This document shows positions 1-8,565 of a stretch of 64,000 nt of DNA, piece by piece. The stretch's first letter is position 1; each line of letters starts with the position of its first letter. The notes below the pieces were generated by a model, which was not told the origin of the DNA, searched no databases, and worked only from the letters and a program-made list of their open reading frames with translations. The stretch comes from Nocardioides agariphilus (lineage in GTDB: Bacteria > Actinomycetota > Actinomycetes > Propionibacteriales > Nocardioidaceae). The stretch covers positions 112,925 to 176,924 of the forward strand of contig NZ_JADKPO010000007.1 of assembly GCF_015352445.1 (NCBI RefSeq), read 5' to 3'. Both the position numbers and the translations under genes were made by a program.

Positions 1-396
1 GATGCCCGCCCCGGTGAGGAAGCGCGCGCCGAAGTACCACAGCGGGTTCATCGAGAACGCCGTCAGCACGGTGGCCACCGTGTAGACGCCCAGCGTGATC
101 AAGAACAGCTTCTTGCGGCCGAACCTGTCGGTCAGCTGCCCGAACACAAGCGCACCGAGGCACGCGCCCGCGACGTAGACCGCGCCGGCCATGCCGATGT
201 CGGAGCTGCTCAGCCCCAGGCCGGTGTCGCCTGGCTTCAGCGCCTCCGACATCGATCCCACGATCGTCACCTCGAGGCCGTCGAGGATCCAGACGGCTCC
301 CAGCCCGACGACGATCATCCAGTGCCACCGAGCCCAAGGCAGCCGGTCCATCCGGGCCGGGATGTCGGTGGTGATGCGTCCGGTCTCGACGGTCAT
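1..396 (-). CDS. MFS transporter, N-terminal part (runs off the window)
   Basis: Reading the minus strand from the ATG at 396 gives 132 codons open to the window edge. The product starts [20 protein letters not shown], followed by a first membrane helix (about residues 25-48) and a second one (about 68-88). The loop after it holds DRFGRKK (about 90-96), the signature of major facilitator transporters of the sugar/metabolite porter branch. A third helix follows. The substrate cannot be told from this fragment; the helix-1 text [16 protein letters not shown] resembles metabolite:H+ symporters. The protein should lie in the cytoplasmic membrane. The C-terminal two thirds lie outside the window. 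Confidence 0.85.
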   Translation of the reverse strand, partial: MTVETGRITTDIPARMDRLPWARWHWMIVVGLGAVWILDGLEVTIVGSMSEALKPGDTGLGLSSSDIGMAGAVYVAGACLGALVFGQLTDRFGRKKLFLITLGVYTVATVLTAFSMNPLWYFGARFLTGAGI

Positions 397-537
397 GGCA
401 CCCGCCTTTCCGCCCGAGAGGTTGCGGGGGTGGTGCTTCCCGGGCAAGCCTCTCGACGCTAAAGCCGGCCCGGGGCGAGGTACCTCACCCCTGGGAAGGC
501 AACGTACGGTCGGCCCCTCACCCCCGAGGGTGGGACA

Positions 538-2355
538 TCAGCGGTGCGTGTAGTCCCTGAAGCCGCGCTGGGTCTTGCGACCCAGGTAGCCCGCCGTCAC
601 CAGATGCTCGAGCAGCGGCGCCGGCGCGAAGCCCGGCTCGCGGAACTCCAGGTAGAGCTCGCGCTGGATCGCCAGGGAGACGTCGTTGCCGACCACGTCG
701 AGCAGCTCGAAGGGGCCCATCGGCAGCGCGCATCCGAGCTTCATCGCGGTGTCGACCTCGTCTGCGGTCGCGTAGTGGGCCTCGAGCATCTTCACCGCGT
801 CGTTGAGGTAGGGGAAGAGCAGGGCGTTGACGATGAAGCCCGATCGGTCGCCGCAGGAGACGGCGACCTTGCCGATCTTGGCGCACAACGCGCGCACCGT
901 CTCGGCCACCTCGTCGTCGGTGGCGACGGTCGAGACCACCTCGACCAGCTGCATGACCGGAGCCGGGTTGAAGAAGTGCATCCCGATGACGTCGCTTGGC
1001 CGCTTGGTCGCCATCGCGCACGTGATGATCGGCAAGGAGGAGGTGGTGGTCGCCAAGATGGCACCGGGCTTGCAGATCTCGTCGAGGTTCTCGAACAAGG
1101 TGGTCTTGACCCGCAGGTCCTCAGCGATCGCCTCCACCACCAGGTCGCAGTCGGCCAGGTCCTCGATCGAGGTGGTGCCCGAGAGCCGCCCGAGCACGCC
1201 GTCACGAGCGGACTCCTCCAGCTTGCCGCGCTGGATGGCCTTGTCGAGCGAGCGCTCGATGGTCTGGCGGACGCCCTCGACCTTGGCCTCGGAACGGCCG
1301 ACGTACAGCACGTCGTAGCCGGCCTTGGCGAAGACCTCGACGATGCCCGTGGCCATGGTGCCGGTGCCGACCACGCCGACCCTGCTGATGTCGCGGCGCA
1401 GCCGGGGCTCGTCGTCGGCCGACGGGGTGAGGTGGTCCGGCACCACCCGGGAGCTGTCGGGCTGTTCGTAGGTGTAGAAGCCACGACCGGACTTCCGACC
1501 GAGCAGTCCGGCCGTGACCATCTGCTTGAGGATCGGCGCGGGCGCGTGCAGCCGGTCGCGCCCCTGCTTGTACATCGTGTCGAGGATCTCGTAGGCCGTG
1601 TCGAGACCGATCAGGTCGAGCAGCGCCAGAGGCCCCATCGGGTAGCCGCAGCCGTAGCGCATCGCCGCGTCGATGTCCTCGCGGGTGGCGTAGTGCCCTT
1701 CGTACATCGACACGGCGTGGTTGAGGTAGCCGAACAGCAGGGTGTTGGCGATGAACCCGGCCTTGTCGCCACAGACGACCGGGCTCTTGCCCACCCTGGT
1801 CAGGAGCTCCTGGACATCGGCCAGCACGTCGGGCTCGGTGACCACCGTGCGGATCACCTCGACCAGCTGCTGGACCGGCGCGGGGTTGAAGAAGTGCACA
1901 CCGACGACGCGGCCCGGGTGATGGTTGGCCGTCGAGATCTCGGTGACCGACAGCGACGAGGTGTTGGTCGCGAGCACCGCCTCATCGGACACGATGTCGT
2001 CGAGCGCCCTGAAGACCGACTTCTTGATGTCGATGGACTCCACGACCGCCTCGACCACGAAGTCGGCGTCGGCCAGGTCCTTCATCTCGGTGGTGAAGGT
2101 GATCCGGCCCAGCAGCTCGGCCTGGGCCTCCTCGCTCAGCTTGCCGCGCGCGACGGCTCGGTCGGTGGAGTGCTGCAGGTGCTCCCGGCCGCGGGCCAGC
2201 GCCTCCTCCGTGATCTCGACCCCGGTGACCTGGAAGCCGTTGCGGGCGAACACCTCGGCGATGCCCGCGCCCATCGTGCCCAGACCGATGACACCGACGC
2301 GCTCGAACTCGCGTCCAGTCCTGGTGGCCGTGGCGTCCGCTGAGCTCGTCGTCAT
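538..2355 (-). CDS. tandem (fused) 3-hydroxyacyl/3-hydroxybutyryl-CoA dehydrogenase
   Basis: This 605-residue protein consists of two complete copies of the short 3-hydroxybutyryl-CoA dehydrogenase fold. Copy 1 has the NAD motif [11 protein letters not shown] (about 21-31), the catalytic-region text [14 protein letters not shown] and a C-terminal helical part ending near residue 300. Copy 2 repeats this with [11 protein letters not shown] (about 325), [14 protein letters not shown] and [16 protein letters not shown]. Single-copy enzymes are about 285 residues. The enzyme should oxidise 3-hydroxyacyl-CoA to 3-ketoacyl-CoA with NAD in fatty-acid or butyryl-CoA metabolism. The start at 2355 is preferred because GGGAGGA lies just upstream and the NAD domain follows closely; an in-frame start at 2487 would add 44 unlike residues. 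Both copies keep their key motifs, so both could be active. Confidence 0.9.
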   Translation of the reverse strand: MTTSSADATATRTGREFERVGVIGLGTMGAGIAEVFARNGFQVTGVEITEEALARGREHLQHSTDRAVARGKLSEEAQAELLGRITFTTEMKDLADADFVVEAVVESIDIKKSVFRALDDIVSDEAVLATNTSSLSVTEISTANHHPGRVVGVHFFNPAPVQQLVEVIRTVVTEPDVLADVQELLTRVGKSPVVCGDKAGFIANTLLFGYLNHAVSMYEGHYATREDIDAAMRYGCGYPMGPLALLDLIGLDTAYEILDTMYKQGRDRLHAPAPILKQMVTAGLLGRKSGRGFYTYEQPDSSRVVPDHLTPSADDEPRLRRDISRVGVVGTGTMATGIVEVFAKAGYDVLYVGRSEAKVEGVRQTIERSLDKAIQRGKLEESARDGVLGRLSGTTSIEDLADCDLVVEAIAEDLRVKTTLFENLDEICKPGAILATTTSSLPIITCAMATKRPSDVIGMHFFNPAPVMQLVEVVSTVATDDEVAETVRALCAKIGKVAVSCGDRSGFIVNALLFPYLNDAVKMLEAHYATADEVDTAMKLGCALPMGPFELLDVVGNDVSLAIQRELYLEFREPGFAPAPLLEHLVTAGYLGRKTQRGFRDYTHR

Positions 2356-2425
2356 GGGGGGATCCTCCCATCGCGGCCACACCCGGGCCGAGGCCGTGGG
2401 TGTGTGGAAACGGTCACTCGCCCGG

Positions 2426-2446
2426 TGGTCGAGCTTGTCGAGACCA
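2426..2446. repeat. short palindromic element (type C) upstream of nucS
   Basis: Inverted repeat TGGTCGAG/CTCGAGACCA-like: arms GGTCGAG and CGAGACC around CTTGT. The same short form recurs at 27138-27162 and 41662-41682. Its outer bases match the arms of the longer palindromic family in this window, so it looks like a version without the usual inner stem. It lies where the -35 region of the nucS promoter should be. Confidence 0.6.
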
Positions 2447-2454
2447 GGGCTCGG

Positions 2455-2460
2455 TAGATT
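2455..2460 (+). promoter_or_regulatory. candidate -10 box (TAGATT) for leaderless nucS
   Basis: TAGATT fits the actinobacterial TANNNT -10 and ends 8 nt before the GTG at 2469, so transcription would begin at or next to the start codon. No Shine-Dalgarno sequence is visible, which agrees with a leaderless message. Confidence 0.45.
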
Positions 2461-2468
2461 GCCGCCTC

Positions 2469-3143
2469 GTGAGGATCGTCGTCGCACGCTGTCAGGTCGA
2501 CTACGCCGGCCGGCTCACCGCGCATCTTCCGATGGCGACGCGGGTCTTGATGATCAAGGCCGACGGGTCGGTGCTCGTGCACTCCGACGGTGGTTCCTAC
2601 AAGCCGCTGAACTGGATGTCGCCGCCCTGCAGGGTGCGTGAAGGCGTGACCGACGACGGCCAGGTCGAGTGGGTCGTGACCGGCAAGGACGACGACACCC
2701 TGCGCATCCTCATCGATGAGGTCCGACACGACACCAGCCATGACCTCGGCCTCGACCCCGGCCTGCAAAAGGACGGCGTCGAGAAGCACCTCCAAGAGCT
2801 CCTGGCCGAGCACCCGTCCAGCCTGGCCGACGGCCTCACCCTCGTCCGCCGCGAGTACCCCACCGCCATCGGCCCGGTCGACCTGATGTGCCGCGACGTC
2901 GCCGGCGCCTCGGTCGCGGTCGAGATCAAGCGCCGCGGGGAGATCGACGGGGTCGAGCAGCTGACCCGCTACCTCGAGCTCCTCAACCGCGACCCCTTGC
3001 TCGCCCCGGTGCGCGGCATCTTCGCGGCCCAGGAGATCAAGCCCCAGGCCCGCGTCCTCGCCACCGACCGCGGCATCACCTGCGCTGTCGTGGACTACGA
3101 CGCCCTGCGCGGCATGGACGACCCCACCGATCGGCTGTTCTAG
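2469..3143 (+). CDS. nucS: endonuclease NucS (mismatch-specific EndoMS)
   Basis: The product has 224 residues, the usual actinobacterial NucS length. It contains the family block [17 protein letters not shown] followed by [20 protein letters not shown] in the N-terminal DNA-binding half. The C-terminal nuclease half has the RecB-like active site D(137)...EIK(about 152-154)...Q. NucS cuts both strands at mismatches and carries out mismatch repair in actinobacteria, which lack MutS/MutL. The last residues (DRLF) resemble the sliding-clamp-binding tail of the family. The GTG at 2469 is chosen over an upstream ATG because the family begins with this (M)RIVVARC stretch and a -10 box sits just upstream. 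Confidence 0.95.
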   Translation: MRIVVARCQVDYAGRLTAHLPMATRVLMIKADGSVLVHSDGGSYKPLNWMSPPCRVREGVTDDGQVEWVVTGKDDDTLRILIDEVRHDTSHDLGLDPGLQKDGVEKHLQELLAEHPSSLADGLTLVRREYPTAIGPVDLMCRDVAGASVAVEIKRRGEIDGVEQLTRYLELLNRDPLLAPVRGIFAAQEIKPQARVLATDRGITCAVVDYDALRGMDDPTDRLF

Positions 3144-3347
3144 TGCCCCGCGAGGGACGTGTGGTGAGGCTTGGGGTGCCGAGCGTGCGTGCAGCGCACG
3201 GCGCCGGATCGAAGACGCTGTTGGCTCATCATCGAGGGACGGCAACGCAGCGATGTGTGTGCTTCCCTTCGCGGGGCACAGAGGCCTCGATCCACCGAGT
3301 TTCCACAGCTCCCGCTCGGCCGGTGGCGGGTCGCCCTCGAAACGGCA

Positions 3348-3353
3348 TAGCGT
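3348..3353 (+). promoter_or_regulatory. candidate -10 box (TAGCGT) before the coiled-coil gene
   Basis: TAGCGT ends 7 nt before the GTG at 3361, the spacing seen for several other likely leaderless genes in this window. The preceding 217-bp gap after nucS (3144-3360) holds no other recognisable feature. Confidence 0.4.
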
Positions 3354-3360
3354 TCCTGGT

Positions 3361-3720
3361 GTGACGAGCGATCCCCACCTTCTGCGCAGAGTTGCACGAC
3401 TCGAGAACGACCGGGACTCGCTCTACGAGCTTGTCGACGACTTTCGCGCCGAGGTCCGCGCACGTTTCGACCAGGTCGACGCCCGGCTCGACCAGCACGG
3501 CGCGCGGCTCGACCAGCACAGCGCGCGGCTCGACCAGCACGACGCCAGGTTCGATCGGATCGACGCCAGGTTCGACCAGCACGACGCCAGGTTCGACCAG
3601 CACGACGCCAGGTTCGACCAGCACGACGCCAGGTTCGACCAGCACGACGTCAGGTTCGACCGGATCGACGGCACGCTCGCCGAGGTGCTGCGCCGGCTGC
3701 CGGAGCCACCCGAGGCATGA
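3361..3720 (+). CDS. small protein made mostly of heptad repeats (coiled coil)
   Basis: The product has 119 residues and no recognised enzymatic domain. After HLLRRVARLENDRDSLYELV it consists of nine 7-residue units of the type DARFDQH (about residues 41-103), then a short LAEVLRRLPEPPEA tail. The seven-residue period with hydrophobic or aromatic positions predicts a long parallel coiled coil. No signal peptide or membrane helix is present. The GTG start is chosen from the -10 box 7 nt upstream; an in-frame ATG lies at 3253 but would add an uncharacteristic 36-residue leader. Its TGA overlaps the next ATG (ATGA), so it is probably co-translated with the DUF952 gene. Function unknown. Confidence 0.65.
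   Translation: MTSDPHLLRRVARLENDRDSLYELVDDFRAEVRARFDQVDARLDQHGARLDQHSARLDQHDARFDRIDARFDQHDARFDQHDARFDQHDARFDQHDVRFDRIDGTLAEVLRRLPEPPEA
3481..3669 (+). repeat. 21-bp tandem repeat inside the coiled-coil gene
   Basis: Nine consecutive 21-bp units, each one heptad. The four units from 3565 to 3648 are identical at the DNA level (begin GCCAGGTTCG, end CAGCACGAC), which points to recent expansion by slippage or recombination. Copy number changes would keep frame and lengthen the coil by one heptad each. Confidence 0.9.
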
Positions 3721-4262
3721 TCGGCGACCGGGACACCGCGCGGTCCGACCACCTCTTCCACATCGCCACCGCAGCCGACTGGTCGGCAGCCCAGCGCTCG
3801 GGCGTCTACACGACCTCGACCCGAGGTGTGACGCTCGACCACGAGGGCTTCATCCATGCCGCCCGGCGCGAGCAGGTCGCAGAGGTCTGGAAGAGGTACT
3901 ACGCAGACGCCGGTGAGCCGCTCGTGCTGCTCACCGTCGACACGGGACGCCTGACCTCGCCCTGGCAGGCGGACCCGGTCGGCGACACGACATACCCGCA
4001 CGTCTACGGGCCGATCAACACCGGCGCCGTCGTGCGCGCTCAGCCCCTTGACGCGCGAGGCGGCACCGGCTCGTTCACGGGTGCGTTCGTCGGCGAGATG
4101 TTCGTCCGCATCGCGCTGTTCGTCGCAGCGATGGCGCTGGCCTTCGTGGGCTCGGCGATCGGTGGTCGAGCAGACTCCGAGTGGGCCGGGTTCGCTGGAG
4201 CCGTCGCGGGCCTGGCTGCAGGCCTCGTCGTCATGCTGCTGGTACTGCGGCGACGAGGCTGA
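3717..4262 (+). CDS. DUF952 protein with C-terminal membrane helices
   Basis: The product has 181 residues. Residues about 9-105 match the DUF952 family: LFHIATAADWSAAQ, then GFIHAA and VLLTVDT. DUF952 proteins have a fold related to ADP-ribosyltransferase-like or GST-like domains and no settled function. Two hydrophobic segments follow (about 125-145 and 155-176), so the domain would be anchored in the membrane, an addition I do not know from most family members. The ATG overlaps the stop of the coiled-coil gene by 4 nt. The 3' end overlaps the convergent oxidase gene by 32 bp. Confidence 0.75.
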   Translation: MIGDRDTARSDHLFHIATAADWSAAQRSGVYTTSTRGVTLDHEGFIHAARREQVAEVWKRYYADAGEPLVLLTVDTGRLTSPWQADPVGDTTYPHVYGPINTGAVVRAQPLDARGGTGSFTGAFVGEMFVRIALFVAAMALAFVGSAIGGRADSEWAGFAGAVAGLAAGLVVMLLVLRRRG

Positions 4263-5148
4263 CGACCTCCTCGGCGGTCCCCCAGCTCAACGTGACCCCG
4301 GCGCCGCCGTGGCCGTAGCAGTGCACGACGTCGCCGACGCGTTCGACTCGCACCGAGGGCCGGGCCGGACGCAGACCGACGCGGTGCTTGAGGACACGAG
4401 CAGAGGCCAAGGCGGGCACCAGCCGCCGCCCACGCGCGAGGATCTCCTCGGCCGTCGCCATCGACGGCGTCTGGCTCCAGTCGCCCTCCTGGTCGGTGCC
4501 CCCGACCACGATGTCGTGCTTGCGCGGTACGACGTAGGTGAGCGCCGCCGAGGAGTCCAGCCACCACTCGTCGAGCCCGACCTGCTCGACGTACACGACC
4601 TGTCCGCGCACCGGCTCGACCGTCAGGTCAGAGGCCAACAACCGGCTCCCGATACCGGCCGCGTTGACGACGACATCGGGCCCGACGGGCAGCGCAGCCA
4701 GGCTCATCCGGGTGATGGTGCCGCCGAGCCCCTCGACCCGGCCGGCGAGCCAGCGCAGGTACACCGGCATCTCGACGACCGGCGCGACGAACGTCCACGC
4801 GTCGGCGCAACCCAGGGGTGGCGCGACGCGGTCCAGCTGCGGGACCGCCGGGCGCCACCAGGGCTCTTGCTGGGCAGAGCCGAAGACCTCGACGCCACTG
4901 CGCAGCACGACCCCGGACTCCGCGACCTGGGCCAGCCCGACGAACACCTCGTAGGAGCGCGCCGACCACGCGAGCACGCGGTCGAACGGAAACGCGCGGT
5001 AGGGGTACCAGATGGCGGCGGCCACGGCCGAGGTCGTCTCCAGGGGCAGGTCTCGCGCGAGTACGTCGACGCGGTGGCCGTCCTCCAACAGGCGGACCGC
5101 GCAGCTGAGTCCGACCACTCCAGCACCGACGATCGTCACCCGCGACAT
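4231..5148 (-). CDS. D-amino-acid oxidase (FAD-dependent)
   Basis: The product has 305 residues, close to bacterial D-amino-acid oxidases. The N-terminal Rossmann FAD motif VTIVGAGVVGLSCAVRLL occupies about residues 3-20. AAAIWYPYRAFP near residue 45 and VNAAGIGSRLLA are typical of the DAO family, as is the C-terminal RVGLRPARPSVR with YGHGGAGVTLSWG that binds FAD and substrate carboxylate. It would oxidise D-amino acids to keto acids, ammonia and hydrogen peroxide. The ATG at 5148 directly precedes the FAD motif. It is transcribed toward the DUF952 gene, with overlapping 3' ends. A hairpin at 5168-5199 lies just upstream. Confidence 0.88.
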   Translation of the reverse strand: MSRVTIVGAGVVGLSCAVRLLEDGHRVDVLARDLPLETTSAVAAAIWYPYRAFPFDRVLAWSARSYEVFVGLAQVAESGVVLRSGVEVFGSAQQEPWWRPAVPQLDRVAPPLGCADAWTFVAPVVEMPVYLRWLAGRVEGLGGTITRMSLAALPVGPDVVVNAAGIGSRLLASDLTVEPVRGQVVYVEQVGLDEWWLDSSAALTYVVPRKHDIVVGGTDQEGDWSQTPSMATAEEILARGRRLVPALASARVLKHRVGLRPARPSVRVERVGDVVHCYGHGGAGVTLSWGTAEEVVSLVAAVPAA

Positions 5149-5167
5149 GGGTGACAGTGTGCCGGTC

Positions 5168-5199
5168 CTGCGCAGCGCCGTCAGGCGCCGGCTGCGCAG
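5168..5199. terminator. inverted repeat between phosphatase and oxidase genes
   Basis: Arms CTGCGCAGC (5168-5176) and GCTGCGCAG (5191-5199) with a 14-nt loop. It follows the histidine phosphatase gene on the minus strand, so it may end that transcript. No U-run follows on the minus strand; on the plus strand CACTTCTTCTT follows. Modest support. Confidence 0.35.
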
Positions 5200-5274
5200 C
5201 ACTTCTTCTTGGGCAGTCCGGCCTTCTGCTCGCCTTCGTGCCCTTCACCGCGCGAGGGAAGCTAGCGGAGTTTG

Positions 5275-5859
5275 CTAAGGCTTACTAACTACTCGCCATC
5301 CGGACGCGTCGCCCTGGAGCTCGACGTACCCGCAGTTCTCGAAGTCCCACGTGCGACCGGGGCGGAAGTCCATGACCGCCTGGGTGGCGACGATGACGCC
5401 ACCGTGACTGACCACCAACACCGCCTCGCCGCGATGGGAGTCGGCGATCGCGTCCAGCACCGGTCGCACGCGCGTGACGACGTCGACAGCGCTCTCGCTG
5501 CCGGGGTACACAGCATCGACGTCGCCTGCCACCCACCTCTCCATCTCCGCCACGAAGATGCCCTGACCGTTCGGCATCCCGTAGGCATCGCCCACCGCGA
5601 ACTCCGCCAGCCCCTCGCGCACGGTGACCTCGACCCCCAGCACACCCGCCGCGAGCTCCGCTGTCTGCACCGCCCTCGCCACCGAGCTGCAGTAGACATG
5701 CGCGATCCGCTCGCCGCGCAGCTTCTCGCCCAGCTCGCGAGCCTGCGCGCGTCCCACGGCGGTCAGGGTGCCGCCGTGGTTCACCATCACCGGACTCTCG
5801 TACTCCGTGTGGCCGTGTCGCGCGAGGAAGACACGAGCGGGGCACTGCAGGTCCGTCAT
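5275..5859 (-). CDS. histidine phosphatase (phosphoglycerate-mutase-like)
   Basis: The product has 194 residues. ARHGHTE (residues 13-19) is the RHG motif with the phospho-accepting histidine. SSVARAVQTAELAA, a conserved arginine patch, and VVSHGGVI near residue 150, with the second catalytic histidine, complete the branch-1 histidine phosphatase core. The substrate is not evident; such proteins include broad phosphatases and cobalamin or phosphoglycerate enzymes. The ATG at 5859 is 6 nt from a -10 box (TAGGGT on the minus strand), so the message is probably leaderless. It is divergent from the DUF427 gene with only 27 bp between start codons. Confidence 0.85.
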   Translation of the reverse strand: MTDLQCPARVFLARHGHTEYESPVMVNHGGTLTAVGRAQARELGEKLRGERIAHVYCSSVARAVQTAELAAGVLGVEVTVREGLAEFAVGDAYGMPNGQGIFVAEMERWVAGDVDAVYPGSESAVDVVTRVRPVLDAIADSHRGEAVLVVSHGGVIVATQAVMDFRPGRTWDFENCGYVELQGDASGWRVVSKP

Positions 5860-5865
5860 GACGAC

Positions 5866-5879
5866 ACCCTAGGTACCGT
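5866..5879. promoter_or_regulatory. face-to-face -10 boxes of a 27-bp divergent promoter
   Basis: On the minus strand TAGGGT (5871-5866) ends 6 nt before the phosphatase ATG. On the plus strand TACCGT (5874-5879) ends 7 nt before the DUF427 GTG at 5887. Each promoter's -35 region would lie in the first codons of the other gene, so simultaneous initiation is hard to imagine. Confidence 0.45.
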
Positions 5880-5886
5880 CGCTGAC

Positions 5887-6381
5887 GTGCGACCCACTCC
5901 CCTGCCGCCCGGCCCCGGGCAGGAGTCCGTCTGGGACTACCCACGCCCGCCACGCGTCGAACCGAGCACCGAGTTGGTCGAGGTTCTCCTCGGTGGGCTC
6001 GTGGTCGCGCGCTCGACCCATACCTTGCGCGTGCTGGAGACCAGCCACCCGCCCACCTACTACCTGCCCGCCGCCGACTTCGTCGAGGGCGCCTTGCGTC
6101 CAGCCAGCGGTCATACCTACTGCGAGTGGAAGGGCCAGGCGTCCTACGCCGACGTGGTCGTCGCCTCGACCACCGCCTCACGCGCGGCCTGGACCTACCC
6201 GCATCCGATCAACGGCTTCGAGGCCTTGGTCGACCACTACGCCGTGATGCCCGGCCTCGTCGACGCCTGCCTGGTCGACGGCGAGGTCGTGGTCGCCCAG
6301 GAAGGCGGCTTCTACGGAGGCTGGATCACCAGCCGCGTCGTGGGTCCGTTCAAGGGCGGCCCCGACTCCCGCGGCTGGTAG
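5887..6381 (+). CDS. DUF427 domain protein
   Basis: The product has 164 residues and spans a DUF427 domain: ESVWDYPRPPRVEP, LETSHPPTYYLP, TYCEWKGQASY and AWTYPHP are the usual blocks. The family is small, cytosolic and common in actinobacteria; its biochemical role is not established. The GTG at 5887 is chosen because a -10 box ends 7 nt upstream and the family motifs follow within 15 residues; an open frame continues upstream to 5272 but lies antisense over the phosphatase gene. A 15-bp tandem repeat follows directly after its stop codon. Confidence 0.8.
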   Translation: MRPTPLPPGPGQESVWDYPRPPRVEPSTELVEVLLGGLVVARSTHTLRVLETSHPPTYYLPAADFVEGALRPASGHTYCEWKGQASYADVVVASTTASRAAWTYPHPINGFEALVDHYAVMPGLVDACLVDGEVVVAQEGGFYGGWITSRVVGPFKGGPDSRGW

Positions 6382-6441
6382 CTCCTCGGCTGGCAGCTCG
6401 TCGACTGGCAATTCGTCGACTGGCAGTTCGTCGGCTGGTCA
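6382..6441 (+). repeat. 15-bp tandem repeat after DUF427
   Basis: Four imperfect 15-bp units of the type YTCGTCGACTGGCAG begin on the base after the TAG of DUF427; the last coding bases, GCGGCTGGTAG, look like a further diverged unit. The repeat fills most of the space to the convergent meaA gene. Confidence 0.7.
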
Positions 6442-6484
6442 TCAGTCGCGTGGCCGCAGCTCGTCGGCGTACCAGGCGGACCTG

Positions 6485-8485
6485 TCAGTCCAGGTCGTGC
6501 GCCTTCCTGATCACGTCCACGATGCCGCCCATGATCTCGGTGAGCCCGAAGTCCTTGGGCGTGTAGACCGCGGCGACGCCGAGCCCGGTCAGGGCTCGGG
6601 CGTCCGCAGCCGGGATGATCCCGCCGACCACGACCGGCACGTCGTCCAGTCCGGCAGCACGCAGGCCGTCCAGCACGGCAGGCACCAGCTCCATGTGGGA
6701 GCCGGACAGGATCGAGAGCCCGACGCAGTGCACGTCCTCAGCGACAGCTGCCGCCACGATCTGCTCGGGCGTCAGCCGGATGCCTTGGTAGACCACCTCG
6801 AACCCGGCATCGCGAGCGCGTACAGCGACCTGCTCGGCGCCATTGGAGTGCCCGTCCAGACCCGGTTTGCCGACCAGGAGTCGCAGTCGTCCGCCGAGCT
6901 GCTCGCCCGTCGTCCGGACCCGCTCGCGCACTGCTGCGAGCTCCGCTCCGGCATCGGCCACGCCGACCCCGCCCGTGACGCCTGTCGGTGCCCGGAACTC
7001 CCCGAACACCTCGCGCAGCGTGCCAGCCCACTCTCCCGTCGTCGCACCCGCGCGCGCGGCAGCCAGCGTGGCCGCCATCAGGTTCGCGTCGGTCTTGGCA
7101 TCGGCAGCGAGCCGGTCGAGCGCGTCGCGTACGGCGGACTCGTCGCGCTGCGCCTTCCAGGCACGCACCGACTCCAGGGCGGTGGCCTCGGCCTGCGGGT
7201 CTGCAGCCTGGATCGCCGCGTCGAGGTCGGCGGTCAGTGGCGATGGCTCGGTGGTCTCGAAGACGTTGACGCCGACGACCTTGTCCTCGCCCGACTCAAT
7301 GCGGGCCCGGCGGGCCGCGTGCGAGCCGACCAGCTGCTCCTTCATGTACCCGGACTCGACCGCCGCGATCGCACCACCCATGGCCTGCACACGGTCCATC
7401 TCGGCTCGCGCTCCTGCGACCAGCTCGGCGACCTTGGTCTCGATGACCTTCGAGCCCTCGAAGATGTCGTCGTACTCCAGCAGGTCGGACTCGAAGGCCA
7501 GCACCTGCTGGAGCCTCAGCGACCACTGCTGGTCCCACGGCCGCGGGAGCCCGAGCGCTTCGTTCCACGCGGGGAGCTGGACGGCGCGAGCGCGGGCATC
7601 CTTGCTCAGGGTCACGCCGAGCATCTCCAGCACGATCCGCTGGACATTGTTCTCGGGCTGGGCCTCGGTGAGGCCGAGCGAGTTGACCTGGACGCCGTAG
7701 CGGAACCGGCGCATCTTCGGGTCGGTCACGCCGTACCGCTGCTCGGTCAGCTCGTCCCACAACTGCACGAAGGCCCGCATCTTGCACATCTCCTCGACGA
7801 ACCGGACGCCCGCGTTGACGAAGAACGACATCCGCCCGACCACCTTGCCGAAGTCGTCGGGCGAGACCTGTCCGGAGGCGCGCACGGTATCGAGGACGGC
7901 GATGGCGGTGCACAGCGCGTAGGCCAGCTCCTGCTGCGGCGTCGCGCCGGCCTCCTGCAGGTGGTAGCTGCAGATGTTGATCGGGTTCCAGCCCGGGATC
8001 TCGTGGACGGTGTAGGCGATGACATCACCGATCAACCGCATTGAGTGCTCGGGTGGGAAGACGTAGGTGCCGCGGGAGAGGTACTCCTTGACGATGTCGT
8101 TCTGGGTCGTGCCCGCGAGGTCGCGGGCAGCGGCGCCCTGCTCCTCGGCCGCGACCACGTAGAGCGCCAGCAGCCACATGGCGGTGGCGTTGATGGTCAT
8201 CGAGGTGTTCATGTCAGCCAGTGGGATGCCGTCGAAGAGCCGGCGCATCTCGCCCAGGTGCGGGACCGGCACCCCGACCTTGCCGACCTCGCCGCGAGCC
8301 AACGGGGAGTCGGGGTCGTAGCCGGTCTGGGTGGGCAGGTCGAAGGCGACCGACAAGCCGGTCTGCCCCTTGGCCAGGTTGGTGCGGTAGAGCTCGTTGG
8401 AGGCCGCGGCCGTCGAGTGGCCGGCGTAGGTCCGCATCACCCAGGGGCGATCCTTGACCCGGTCGTGACGGTCCTTCTCGCGCAT
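6485..8485 (-). CDS. meaA: B12-dependent acyl-CoA mutase MeaA (ethylmalonyl-CoA mutase type)
   Basis: The product has 666 residues in one chain. The N-terminal TIM-barrel substrate domain has RTYAGHSTA, FDLPTQTGYDPD, TINATAMWLL, TQNDIVKEYLSRGTYVFPP and NICSYHLQEAGAT. A linker follows, then a C-terminal cobalamin-binding domain with the base-off motif DGHSNG (about residue 545; D-x-H-x-x-G). Length and the blocks RFRYGVQVNSLGLTEAQPENN match actinobacterial MeaA, assigned as (2R)-ethylmalonyl-CoA mutase of the ethylmalonyl-CoA pathway. Methylmalonyl- or isobutyryl-CoA mutase activity is the alternative. No ccr is in view. A cobalamin adenosyltransferase lies nearby at 9066, which would supply the cofactor. 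Confidence 0.88.
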   Translation of the reverse strand: MREKDRHDRVKDRPWVMRTYAGHSTAAASNELYRTNLAKGQTGLSVAFDLPTQTGYDPDSPLARGEVGKVGVPVPHLGEMRRLFDGIPLADMNTSMTINATAMWLLALYVVAAEEQGAAARDLAGTTQNDIVKEYLSRGTYVFPPEHSMRLIGDVIAYTVHEIPGWNPINICSYHLQEAGATPQQELAYALCTAIAVLDTVRASGQVSPDDFGKVVGRMSFFVNAGVRFVEEMCKMRAFVQLWDELTEQRYGVTDPKMRRFRYGVQVNSLGLTEAQPENNVQRIVLEMLGVTLSKDARARAVQLPAWNEALGLPRPWDQQWSLRLQQVLAFESDLLEYDDIFEGSKVIETKVAELVAGARAEMDRVQAMGGAIAAVESGYMKEQLVGSHAARRARIESGEDKVVGVNVFETTEPSPLTADLDAAIQAADPQAEATALESVRAWKAQRDESAVRDALDRLAADAKTDANLMAATLAAARAGATTGEWAGTLREVFGEFRAPTGVTGGVGVADAGAELAAVRERVRTTGEQLGGRLRLLVGKPGLDGHSNGAEQVAVRARDAGFEVVYQGIRLTPEQIVAAAVAEDVHCVGLSILSGSHMELVPAVLDGLRAAGLDDVPVVVGGIIPAADARALTGLGVAAVYTPKDFGLTEIMGGIVDVIRKAHDLD

Positions 8486-8565
8486 AGGGCCGAGGGTAGG
8501 TCCGTGACTACCTCTCGGTAACCGACTGCGCGTGTGGGATGTGCGACAGCGTCGGACCGGTCACA

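Noticed and set aside
544-2343. Long plus-strand open frame (599 codons) opposite the double dehydrogenase
   Set aside because: It is antisense to a protein with clear motifs; its composition is the usual Arg/His/Val-rich product of the complementary strand of a GC-rich gene.
5149-5260. Minus-strand frame ending KAGLPKKKCCAAGA
   Set aside because: It begins after a TAG with no start codon and is only 26 codons; it resembles the end of a small cysteine protein but cannot be supported.
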